DNA of 36,583 nucleotides from UBA7434 sp042090785 (GTDB lineage: Bacteria > Pseudomonadota > Gammaproteobacteria > Pseudomonadales > UBA7434). This document shows, piece by piece, positions 1 to 8,328 of this stretch (the stretch's first letter is position 1; each line of letters begins with the position of its first letter). The position numbers and the translations under genes are program-made. The stretch covers positions 1 through 36,583 of the forward strand of contig JBELIP010000020.1 in the NCBI GenBank assembly GCA_042090785.1. The letters are read 5' to 3'. The notes below the pieces were generated by a model that had not been told where the DNA came from, did no database searches, and saw nothing but the letters and a program-made list of their open reading frames with translations.

Positions 1-16
1 ACCTTCGGGTTATGAG
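1..16 (-). repeat. Attachment-site copy (partial), distal end of island 1
   Basis: The first 16 bases match 29745-29760 of the intact tRNA-fMet gene exactly (anticodon region and part of the 3' half), and match the copy inside 6353-6400. The sequence diverges from 17 on. The rest of the repeat would lie upstream of the window. Confidence 0.75.
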
Positions 17-374
17 TTAGTATTTAACGCTTGCCGGATCTATCCCTAATCCAGTTAACCTATTAAAATATATGAACAATATTGGAAATACATTCGCCTT
101 CAGCTGACTGAGTTAGTCCTGTTAGTGTGTTGATTTTTATTAGATTACTGCATTTCATTCATTTCCCACCGCTTTCAATTACTCCTTTGTCATTGTGTAT
201 GTTTAGAAAAACGCTTTACGACTCTGTTATGGGGCGATAGAGTGCGCATAGTTAATATACCCATTATTCAGCATAATAGTTTAAATATGTCCGTTACTCG
301 TTAGTCAGCTATATAATATTAAAAATGTGTTTTTAGCTTAAATATAAAAATAATTAATAGGTGATAGTTATTCA
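17..374. other. Left arm of island 1, no gene seen
   Basis: I see no coding region. The part at about 80-130 resembles the left arm of island 2 (about 6459-6509). At 125-132 the base string TGTGTTGA sits where island 2 has the first of three TGTGATGG repeats, so the integrase arm sites look eroded. A Shine-Dalgarno-like AGGTGA at about 359-364 precedes the gene that starts at 375. Confidence 0.5.
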
Positions 375-3300
375 ATGATTTATGGCTATGCTTTTGCCGC
401 TTGGCTCTCATTACTTGTTTTATTTTGTTCACCGGTAACGGCGCAAGATGGCAGCGGTGTGCCATCTATGGCTTTTCAACAGGGCGAGCTATACAGTCCG
501 CTTTATACTTTTTCAACCGATGAAATCGGTGCTCGGCCAACCTTCGCCGGTATGCACCGTGGTTATCTTATTGTTGCTGGCGGTGGCGTGGGTAACGAGC
601 CCCGTGCGCTGACATTTTGGGATATTAATAACCCTGCATCGCCAACACTTTTTAGCTCTACTCCCGATACGCAAATGTTTAAAACCCATGCCATGGGTTT
701 TTCAAATAACCTTATGACTGCGCGCTCTGAGGGTGGGGTGCTTTATGATATTAGCAATCCTGCTAACCCTCAGCGTCGTGGCACCATGGGTGGAGTGGCC
801 AGTAGTTTATGGACCTATTACGCTGCACCCTATATTTACAAGGGTGGAGAAGGTTACGGCGATGCGTCTGGTTGGGTCAGTATTCTGGATGCCTCTGATC
901 CCGATAATATTGTTGTTGCTAGTGAAATTAATATGCCCGCGTTAGTTGGTTTTAGGTGCGGCTCTACACATGTGTTAGGTAACCTGCTGGTTGTCTCTGC
1001 TAGCCAAACAAACGGTGTCGTTACCTTTGATATTAGTGACCCATTTAATCCTGTGCTGCTAGACGTATTGCGTGTTCCGGGCGATTCCACTTATACCTCG
1101 CTACTTAACGGTAACCGTCTTTATAGTGGTGGCCAAGAGGGCGGGCTGCACGTTTATGATTTAACGGACCCTACTAATATAGTGCATGTTGGCAGTGTTC
1201 AGCCCGGTGGAAGCCCGCGTTATCCCATGCTTCAAGATGAATTTATTCATTTGGGCAATCTCGGTAACGACAGTTATCAGAAGCTTGATATCAACAGACT
1301 TAAAATGGTGGCCAGTGCGCCGCTTCCTGGTGGTTCCAACTCAGACCCAGAAATTGCACTGCCGATGGGTAATTTGGTTTTTATTGGTAATAGCGTATTG
1401 GATGTCGCGTTACCCGGTGGCTATTTGTTGGCGCATGATACGGATCCTGACACTCGAGGCATGGTCGTTAGTGCCGTGCGACCGGCAGACGGCGAAACTA
1501 ATGTTGCTACTTCATCAATGATTGGTATCTCGCTGACCGATCAGATAGATCCGCGTACTGTCGACAATACGCATTTTATTATTCGTCCAGTGAGTGGGGC
1601 GCCGTTATCGGGCACTTATACAACGCAAACCGGTAGTATTAACTTTGTTCCCGATCAACCGTTAAGCACAGGTACTACTTACGAGATTGTCGTAGTTAAA
1701 GATGGTGTGCTTGATCTTGCTGGTAATGGTGTACTTGTTGAGTCAGTTACGCGTTTTTCTACCGGCAGTAGTGTGGTTGGTGATGTTCTACTAAAGCCCA
1801 GCGAATTGTTGGCCGAGGCTGAGTTGGGTTCTCGTGTTAATTTAAGCTGGCAAAATAATAGTGCTGCTGCGAATACATTTTTGATAGAGCGAAAAATAGA
1901 AGTAGGGCCTTTCTTACCGTTAGCAACGGTAGATTCAAATATCACCACATACACTGATATCACGACAAACCCCTCCACGAATTACACTTACCGCGTGCGA
2001 GCTCAAGGCAATGGCAATTCTATTTTTTCTAACCAAGCAGCGGTTACAACATCAAGTTTTTTAGGTAACAGTGGACTCAGTGCTCATTGGCGTTTTGATG
2101 CTAACACTGCTGATATGTCTGGGAATGAGAATGTTGCCGTCTTACAAGGTAATGCAAGCTTTTTAGAAGGCGGAGCCGTTGGAAGTCATGCGGTACAGCT
2201 AGAGGGAAGCAATAATTGGATTAGTACTGATGCTTTTGATCTAGGTTCAAGTTTTTCTCTTTCTCTTTGGGCAAAGGTCAATTCAACGCACAGTAATATT
2301 CAAACATTAGTGGCTAACACTTCGGGTGGTGCTCCGGCTGATGGCTTTCGTTTTTTTATTAACCAATACAATACAACTAACGGCAGCATTCGTTTTGAAA
2401 CACAAAAAGACCTTGCTGGTGCCGTAGCGTTTTCACCTATCGGTACCTTTGCTCTTGATCAATGGAATCATCTGGCAGTCGTTGTTGATGGTCCTAACGG
2501 CGTAGCGCGAATATATTATAACGGCGAAGATGTGACGGTTAATGCTTCAATCCTGAATAGCTTCAATACCGTTGGAGCGCTTGAATTAGGCCGAATGCTT
2601 AATAATTTTGAATTGAACGGCGGTATTGATGATGTTCGTATTTATAGTGATTTACTTACCCCAAATGAGGTATCAATTCTAGCTGATCCTTCACTACCCG
2701 TTAAACCGCAATCGCTTAATGCTACGGCACCATCGGCTAGTGCCATTAATCTTGCTTGGCAGGATCAAAGTAGTAATGAGGCCGAATTTACTATTGAGCG
2801 TAAAGTCGTTGGTGGAGTGTCTGGGAATGTCTTTGTGCAAGTGGCTAGCATAGGAGCCAATGCTACTTCGTATCAGGACAGTGGCCTTGATGCTGCAACT
2901 ACATACACCTATCGAATTCGTAGTGTTAATCATAATGGTGTTTCTGCTTATAGTAATGAGGCTACTAGCACCACTTCTTTAGGTGATGGCGCACCGGGAC
3001 TGATGGCGCATTGGATGTTTGACAACAATGCGATAGATTCAACTCTAAACACTCATGATGGCACGCTGTTTGGTGGTGCATCATTTTCTAACGATCGAGT
3101 TATTGGCAGTCACTCGCTTGCTTTAGATGGCTTTAATGACAAACTCAATGTTGGCCATATGGAACTTGCTGAGCGCTTCACTGTGGCGGCTTGGGTTAAA
3201 ATTGACGATGACAATTTTAATATTCAGACCTTGGCAGCGAATGCCCCAGGAGGTCTTTTGCCTGACGGTTTTCGTTTCTTTATTAATACTTATGATACGG

Positions 3301-6200
3301 CTGACGGCAGAATTGTTTTTGAGACGGGTAATGATGATCTGGGAGATGTGGCCGTGTCGCTACCAGGAACCTTTGTTTTTGGTCAGTGGAATCATGTCGC
3401 CGCTGTTGTTGACCGGCCGGCCGGCATTGCAAGAATTTTTTATAATGGTAATGATGTCACCACGGACTTCACTATGGTGAACGATTTCAATATCAGCGCA
3501 CCTGTTCATCTAGGAGAAATGGACGGTTCGGGATTTTGGCTTAATGGTCATCTTGATGATGTGCGAATTTATGCGCGAGCGCTCAACGAGGCAGAAGTCG
3601 TTGGTTTGGCTACGCCTGGTTCGGGCGGACCATTATCGGTGCAGCTATCATCGGCATTGCCTGTGCTAGCAGGTTCACCATTGATGTTGGATGTTAGTCA
3701 TGTTTCTGGCGGCGAGGGTGTGCTGGAGTACTCTTGGAATTTTAATGATGGTAGTTCAGCAACGCCATTCTTCACTTCGTCTGCGGTCGAACATGTTTTT
3801 GCGGAACCTGGGCATTACACGGTGCAGCTTGTTGTGCGCGATCAACAAGGCCAACAGGTGAGTAAAAATTATTTGCAAACAGTTCACTTGCCCGTGAGCT
3901 CTGAACGACCAACGAGTTCAAGCACCATCGTTTATGATTCGGTGCTGAATAGGGTGTGGAATGTTAATCCCGATAACGACAGCGTAACGGTTATTGACGC
4001 CTCGACATTAGCTAAAATCGGCGAGTACAGTGTTGGCGATCATCCGCGTACGCTGGCCATTAGTGAGGATGGCTCGATCTGGGTCGTGAATCAAAATGAT
4101 GCCACTATTAGTGTGCTGAGTGCGATTGACGGTAGTTTAATGCAGACGATTACCCTCGCGTATGGCAGTGCGCCATACGGTATTACCAACGCGACTAACA
4201 GTGCATTAATGTATATAACACTTGAGGCTACGGGTGAGCTTGTCGAAATCTCATCGCAGACGAGGCAAGTGTTACGTACAGTGAGTGTTGGTTCGTCGCC
4301 ACGTGGCATTGCGGTCACGGCCGATGGGCAGCGTATTTTAGTCACAAGGTTTATTTCGCCAAATTCAATAGGCGAAGTGACAGAAATCGATGCGGCATCA
4401 TTGAGTATAACTTCGGTTATTGCTTTAGCTAAAGACCCTGGGCCTGATACGCCGAGCAGTGGCAGAGGTGTACCAAATTATATTAGCGCAATCACAATAT
4501 CGCCTGATGGTTTACGTGCATGGGTGCCTTCTAAAAAAGACAACACAGACCGAGGTACATTCTTGGGGCAAGAGCCTCTCACTTTTGAAAGTACCGTACG
4601 AACCATTGCCTCAAAAATTGATTTAGCCGAGCGTATTGAGCGGCTTGATGAACGAATTGATTTTGATAACAGCAGTATGGCTTCGGCCATTGCTTTTTCG
4701 CCGTTGGGTGATTGGGCTTTCGTGGCTTTATCAGGCAATAATCAAATTGATATACGCGATGCTTACAGTGGATCATCCGTAGCAGGTTTTGATACTGAGC
4801 TTGCGCCGCAAGGACTGGCACTTTCGACCGACGGCACACGTTTGTTCGTTCATAATTTTATGCAGCGCTCAGTGTCAACGTTTGATGTTTCTGAATTGTC
4901 TTTAGGTGCTGGCGTGAATGTTTTGCCATTAACGACCGTATCGACGGTTGCTAATGAGACGCTTGCCCCTGATGTATTAGTAGGCAAGCAAATTTTTTAC
5001 AATGCTGCCGATACGCGAATGAGTCTTAACGGATACATTAGTTGTGCGAGCTGTCACCTTGAGGGTGGGCAAGATGGCCGTGTGTGGGATTTTACAGACC
5101 GTGGCTTGGGATTGCGAAACACAATCGATCTTCGCGGCCGTGCGGGTCTAGGACATGGACATCTTCACTGGACAGCTAATTTTGACGAAATTCAAGATTT
5201 TGAAAATGAAGCGCGTTCTGCATTTGGTGGGACAGGGTTTTTGAGTGATGAGCAATTTGCTCAGACTTCGGATCCTCTGGGTTTACCCAAGGCGGGATTA
5301 AGTGCTGATTTAGATGCATTAGCCGCTTATACCTCTTCATTAAATACTTTGCCGAGTAGTCCTTATCGTGCAGCGGACGGTTCATTAACCACATCGGCTG
5401 AAGTAGGGCGCACGCTATTTAACAATGCGGGCTGTTCAAGTTGCCATAAAGGCACAAATTTTATTGATAATCTTCGCCATGATGTAGGCACTGTTCAGCT
5501 TTCTTCAGGAACTGCAAGCGGTCAGCCGCTTCAAGGTAATGGTTTTGATACACCTACACTCAAAGGTATTTGGTCTACTGCTCCCTATTTGCATAATGGA
5601 CAAGCCGCCACGTTAGAAGACGTACTCCTTAATCCGAGTCACGGTGCAGCCAGTTCACTTAATCATACTGAGCAAGCATTACTTATCGACTATCTTTTAC
5701 AAATTGATCATGATGGTGGCTCTTCGTTGCCAGTCTGTATTGTTGGGCAGGCAATCGATGATAATGACTGTGATGGTCTACTCAATGATATTGAAACGGG
5801 TACTGGTGTCTTTTTAAATAGTAGTGATACAGGTACTGATCCGAATAATAGTGATACCGATGCCGATGGATTATTAGACGGTGTTGAAACGAATACCGGC
5901 GTTTATGTTGATGAAAACGATACGGGAACCGATCCGAATAATAGCGACACCGACGGTGACAGCTTGTTAGACGGTGTTGAAACGAATACAGAAATATTTG
6001 TGAGTGCGAGTAATACAGGTACCAGCCCACATGATATCGATAGTGATAACGATGGTCTTGATGATGGGGTCGAGGTAGCTAATGGTACTGATCCTACAAA
6101 AATAGCGGTTATGAGCGTGCCGATACCGCAACTCAGTATTTCAATATTAGCGCTAATTTTATTGGTGGTTAATCGTTGGGTTAGGCGTCAAATATCATAA
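375..6200 (+). CDS. Giant mosaic surface protein with beta-propellers, LamG domains and a di-heme cytochrome c peroxidase-like domain
   Basis: A 1941-residue exported protein with a signal peptide at about 1-24. Apparent order of modules: LVIVD-type repeats (about 60-350, with phrases like YDISNPANP and FDISDPFNP); a Big_5-type Ig domain (363-460); FN3 (472-560); a LamG/concanavalin-like domain (567-770); FN3 (775-865); a second LamG (875-1078); PKD (1088-1172); a YVTN-type propeller (1185-1510); a cytochrome c peroxidase/MauG-like region (1533-1780) with two heme motifs, CASCH (C1557, C1560, H1561) and CSSCH (C1687, C1690, H1691); thrombospondin type 3-like calcium repeats (1793-1905); and a C-terminal VPIPQLS, hydrophobic helix and basic tail (1914-1941) like IPTL/PEP-CTERM sorting signals. 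Binding of carbohydrate or protein through LamG and redox chemistry at the heme domain are inferred from family knowledge. The gene ends four bases before an integrase remnant. The physiological substrate is unknown. Confidence 0.85.
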   Translation: MIYGYAFAAWLSLLVLFCSPVTAQDGSGVPSMAFQQGELYSPLYTFSTDEIGARPTFAGMHRGYLIVAGGGVGNEPRALTFWDINNPASPTLFSSTPDTQMFKTHAMGFSNNLMTARSEGGVLYDISNPANPQRRGTMGGVASSLWTYYAAPYIYKGGEGYGDASGWVSILDASDPDNIVVASEINMPALVGFRCGSTHVLGNLLVVSASQTNGVVTFDISDPFNPVLLDVLRVPGDSTYTSLLNGNRLYSGGQEGGLHVYDLTDPTNIVHVGSVQPGGSPRYPMLQDEFIHLGNLGNDSYQKLDINRLKMVASAPLPGGSNSDPEIALPMGNLVFIGNSVLDVALPGGYLLAHDTDPDTRGMVVSAVRPADGETNVATSSMIGISLTDQIDPRTVDNTHFIIRPVSGAPLSGTYTTQTGSINFVPDQPLSTGTTYEIVVVKDGVLDLAGNGVLVESVTRFSTGSSVVGDVLLKPSELLAEAELGSRVNLSWQNNSAAANTFLIERKIEVGPFLPLATVDSNITTYTDITTNPSTNYTYRVRAQGNGNSIFSNQAAVTTSSFLGNSGLSAHWRFDANTADMSGNENVAVLQGNASFLEGGAVGSHAVQLEGSNNWISTDAFDLGSSFSLSLWAKVNSTHSNIQTLVANTSGGAPADGFRFFINQYNTTNGSIRFETQKDLAGAVAFSPIGTFALDQWNHLAVVVDGPNGVARIYYNGEDVTVNASILNSFNTVGALELGRMLNNFELNGGIDDVRIYSDLLTPNEVSILADPSLPVKPQSLNATAPSASAINLAWQDQSSNEAEFTIERKVVGGVSGNVFVQVASIGANATSYQDSGLDAATTYTYRIRSVNHNGVSAYSNEATSTTSLGDGAPGLMAHWMFDNNAIDSTLNTHDGTLFGGASFSNDRVIGSHSLALDGFNDKLNVGHMELAERFTVAAWVKIDDDNFNIQTLAANAPGGLLPDGFRFFINTYDTADGRIVFETGNDDLGDVAVSLPGTFVFGQWNHVAAVVDRPAGIARIFYNGNDVTTDFTMVNDFNISAPVHLGEMDGSGFWLNGHLDDVRIYARALNEAEVVGLATPGSGGPLSVQLSSALPVLAGSPLMLDVSHVSGGEGVLEYSWNFNDGSSATPFFTSSAVEHVFAEPGHYTVQLVVRDQQGQQVSKNYLQTVHLPVSSERPTSSSTIVYDSVLNRVWNVNPDNDSVTVIDASTLAKIGEYSVGDHPRTLAISEDGSIWVVNQNDATISVLSAIDGSLMQTITLAYGSAPYGITNATNSALMYITLEATGELVEISSQTRQVLRTVSVGSSPRGIAVTADGQRILVTRFISPNSIGEVTEIDAASLSITSVIALAKDPGPDTPSSGRGVPNYISAITISPDGLRAWVPSKKDNTDRGTFLGQEPLTFESTVRTIASKIDLAERIERLDERIDFDNSSMASAIAFSPLGDWAFVALSGNNQIDIRDAYSGSSVAGFDTELAPQGLALSTDGTRLFVHNFMQRSVSTFDVSELSLGAGVNVLPLTTVSTVANETLAPDVLVGKQIFYNAADTRMSLNGYISCASCHLEGGQDGRVWDFTDRGLGLRNTIDLRGRAGLGHGHLHWTANFDEIQDFENEARSAFGGTGFLSDEQFAQTSDPLGLPKAGLSADLDALAAYTSSLNTLPSSPYRAADGSLTTSAEVGRTLFNNAGCSSCHKGTNFIDNLRHDVGTVQLSSGTASGQPLQGNGFDTPTLKGIWSTAPYLHNGQAATLEDVLLNPSHGAASSLNHTEQALLIDYLLQIDHDGGSSLPVCIVGQAIDDNDCDGLLNDIETGTGVFLNSSDTGTDPNNSDTDADGLLDGVETNTGVYVDENDTGTDPNNSDTDGDSLLDGVETNTEIFVSASNTGTSPHDIDSDNDGLDDGVEVANGTDPTKIAVMSVPIPQLSISILALILLVVNRWVRRQIS

Positions 6201-6203
6201 TCA

Positions 6204-6320
6204 ATTTCTCAATTGGCTATTACCTTAGGCTTGGCGAATGAGCGCATTTAAAGCATGTTGACGTGAAAACGTTTAGTTAATATTAGGGAAGTTGATACGA
6301 GGAATTTGTATTTGGAAGAG
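6204..6320 (-). pseudogene. Remnant of a tyrosine integrase (N-terminal stub)
   Basis: Read on the minus strand, this stretch aligns without gaps to residues about 11-48 of the intact integrase at 28531-29595. The stub reads FQIQIPRINFPNIN where the intact protein reads FQVQIRRTNFPNVN. About 20 of 36 compared residues are identical by eye. Stop codons replace Q26 and E42. The rest of the gene is missing: the neighbouring cargo gene ends at 6200, so the deletion junction lies at the end of that gene. This shows that island 1 carried a related but distinct integrase that is now dead. Confidence 0.82.
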
Positions 6321-6352
6321 GAACAGCTATAAGACATGAGAACTACTGAAAA

Positions 6353-6400
6353 TTGGTAGCGGGGGCTGGATTCGAACCAACGACCTTCGGGTTATGAGCC
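6353..6400 (-). repeat. Attachment-site copy between the two islands (48 bp, tRNA-fMet 3' half)
   Basis: These 48 bases are identical to 29715-29762. They cover the tRNA-fMet 3' end with CCA, the T arm, the variable region and the anticodon loop. The 5' half of the tRNA is absent, so this is not a functional tRNA gene. It is the right boundary of island 1 and the left boundary of island 2. Confidence 0.92.
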
Positions 6401-6842
6401 AGTATTGAACACTTGCGTGCTCCATTTTACTCCAACTAACTCGTTGAAATAAAGACATATATTGAAATACATTCGCGTACAGTGGAGCTAGTTAAAGCCT
6501 GTTAGTGTGATGGAAGTGTGATGGTTTTGTGATGGCACTGCACTTTTTTTCTGTCTTTCCACAGCCAAACACGTTTTCCTAATTTCACGCTAGCGCAAGC
6601 ATACCCCCCGGGTACCCCCCATCTTGTCAGCTGGGACTTCTAGCTACCTATAGTTTACTAATTTAGACGAAGGAATTGGTTTTTACTGAAAATCATAACT
6701 TCTAACAGCTTGATACTGCTGCGAAATTCTTTCTATTTGTTTGCTTTATAAACATTTGCTATGTTCATTCTAATAAATAATAAAAACTATAGGGCCCCAT
6801 CCTCCCACGATGACTCTATCAAAATGGAACTTGGAAAATAAA
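6401..6842. other. Left arm of island 2, no gene seen
   Basis: This contains the integrase arm-type repeats (6506-6535), a GC-rich stretch with two TACCCCCC copies around a GGGTACCC palindrome (about 6602-6621), and otherwise AT-rich DNA up to the FG-GAP remnant. I see no other coding sequence or RNA gene. Confidence 0.5.
6506..6535 (+). promoter_or_regulatory. Three phased TGTGATGG repeats, candidate integrase/excisionase arm sites
   Basis: TGTGATGG occurs at 6506-6513, 6517-6524 and 6528-6535, each 11 bp apart, i.e. about one helical turn. Two copies with the same 11-bp phase lie at the other island end (29630-29648). Such phased short direct repeats near att are typical of arm-type sites of tyrosine recombinases; the protein that binds them is inferred. 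Confidence 0.6.
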
Positions 6843-7280
6843 ATGTCTAATCTATTACGCTTGAGTGCGTGTCTTACTGTTTTATTATCGTTGAATGTTT
6901 TTGCTGTCGATACAGACGGTGATGGCTTTAGTGATGCTGACGAAGCGACTTTAGGTTCAGACCCTAACGACCAAACAAGTCCGTTGGAAAATAAACTAAC
7001 TGCTAGTGATGGTGCTCGCTACGATGAATTTGGCGTCAGCGTCTCTATAGACGGCGATACGGCTGTGATTGGTGCTCGGGCAGATGACGGTTACTCAGGC
7101 TCGGCTTATGTGTATGTCCGCAATAATGGCGTGTGGAGTGAGCAGCAAAAACTAACAGCTAGTGATGCTGCGGCGAATGATAATTTTGGCTTTAGTGTCT
7201 CTATAGACGGCGATACGGCTGTTATTAGTGCTTGGGGTGATGATGACAATGGCACTAAATCAGGTTCGAGGGTTATATAG
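6843..7280 (+). pseudogene. Truncated FG-GAP repeat surface protein
   Basis: Starting at 6843 there is a signal peptide (LLRLSACLTVLLSLNVFA), one calcium-binding repeat (DTDGDGFSDADEATLGSDPN) and two FG-GAP-type blade repeats with the phrase SIDGDTAVI in each. The reading frame stops at 7280 inside the second blade, right after GSR, where the preceding repeat continues with GSAYVYV. FG-GAP proteins of this type normally contain many blades, so this is likely the 5' remnant of a longer gene. An upstream ATG at 6810 exists, but 6843 starts the signal peptide cleanly. Expression of a short secreted product cannot be excluded. Confidence 0.65.
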
Positions 7281-7650
7281 AATGCCCTAGAAATCAAAAT
7301 GGCTAAGAGAGAGTTCGACTAATCCACGTCAGTTTTAATAAGTAGGGTCTCTAACGTATGGTCTGGCCAACTTTCCTCTCCTAATGTTATGCTCTAACAA
7401 ATTGTCACTTTCGGTAAGTTGAAAAATAATTAACGAAAAGTATGCGATCTAGAAACTGCTTCAACTAAAAGTAAATAAGATTCGGAAAATTTTTTAAAGG
7501 TAGGCATATTTATTAAGCTTAGCTCGGGGTCTTCTAGAGGGCGCCTCATCTTTATCTATGAATATACTATGCTGTGCATTAATATAATTTGAGCGCTTGG
7601 AATAGAAAACTATTGGGCGTGATGCGCCGTATACCACAGGAATTATTATC
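7281..7650. other. Intergenic region between the FG-GAP remnant and the two-component genes
   Basis: I find no gene here. The sequence after 7280 does not continue the FG-GAP repeats in any frame I could follow, which suggests a recombination junction near 7275. Its last part should hold the promoter of the response regulator gene. Confidence 0.4.
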
Positions 7651-8289
7651 ATGTTGAAAGTGCTACTAGTCGATGACCATGCTGTTGTTAGAAACGGTAT
7701 AAAACAGATAATCACGGACGCCTTTGACTTGGTTGAAATTGGTGAGGCTGCTGACGAGCGTGAAGCTTTGCAACTTGTTGCAGCTCAGTATTGGGATTTA
7801 GTGATGCTGGATATTCGTTTGCCTGGGCGAAGTGGCGTTGATGTACTGAAAAAAATAAAATCAGAAAAGCCGAAGCTCCCAGTGCTTATCTTGAGTACCT
7901 ATCCGGAGTCACAGTATGCTGTCCGTCTTATTCATGCGGGCGCTGCAGGATACTTAAGCAAAGATGCTGAGGAAAGTGATATTGTTAAGGCAATTCAACT
8001 GGCTTCCAAAGGTTCTCGGTATATCAGTAGCACGGTAGGAGAATTGTTAGCTAATCATATTAACAATAATGTCTCTGACGATGAGGACACACAGCACACC
8101 ATGCTTTCGGATCGCGAATTTCAAATCTTCCTCGAGCTGGCCGCTGGTGCGCGAACTACCGATATCGCAGATAAGCTTCGCGTTAGTTCTAAAACCGTTA
8201 CCACACATCGATCGCGCATATTGCAAAAGATGGGTTTAAAAAATAATGCTGAACTTACGCTTTATGCTAGTCGTACTGGGCTTATTTAA
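7651..8289 (+). CDS. Response regulator, NarL/LuxR family
   Basis: A 212-residue two-domain transcription factor. The receiver domain (1-120) has the acidic pair D8-D9, phosphoacceptor D54 (in MLDIRLPG), T83 and K104. A linker precedes a LuxR-type helix-turn-helix (about 148-210), including the phrase SSKTVTTHRSRILQKMGL. Length and layout are normal for NarL-family regulators. An AGGA lies 10 bases upstream of the ATG. The gene is 39 bp upstream of a cognate-looking histidine kinase and ahead of the polysaccharide genes, so it is probably their local regulator. The target promoters are not shown by the sequence; the inverted repeat at 10672-10695 is a candidate binding site. Confidence 0.9.
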   Translation: MLKVLLVDDHAVVRNGIKQIITDAFDLVEIGEAADEREALQLVAAQYWDLVMLDIRLPGRSGVDVLKKIKSEKPKLPVLILSTYPESQYAVRLIHAGAAGYLSKDAEESDIVKAIQLASKGSRYISSTVGELLANHINNNVSDDEDTQHTMLSDREFQIFLELAAGARTTDIADKLRVSSKTVTTHRSRILQKMGLKNNAELTLYASRTGLI

Positions 8290-8328
8290 TTTTCGAGTAG
8301 GTCCATATCCACAAGAAACTGGTGCGTA

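Larger units (their letters stand above)
1..6400. mobile_element. Island 1: small decayed integrative island (left end outside window)
   Basis: The segment is bounded by a partial tRNA-fMet 3'-half copy at 1-16 and a full 48-bp copy at 6353-6400. It holds one intact gene (375-6200) and a stop-containing integrase remnant (6204-6320) just inside the right copy. Its left arm resembles that of the neighbouring island: 80-130 and 6459-6509 share blocks such as GAAATACATTCGC and CCTGTTAGTGTG. This is the layout of a tRNA-integrated island with the integrase next to the tRNA-proximal end, here degenerate. That it once moved independently is inference. The left boundary lies at or just before position 1. 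Confidence 0.75.

Noticed and set aside
6353..6400. Second tRNA-fMet gene
   Set aside because: Only the 3' half is present; the 5' acceptor and D arm are missing and replaced by unrelated sequence, so it is an attachment-site duplicate.
6602..6621. Origin or G-quadruplex element in the C-rich stretch
   Set aside because: Two C6 tracts around GGGTACCC are too few for a stable four-tract structure, and there is no replication gene nearby.
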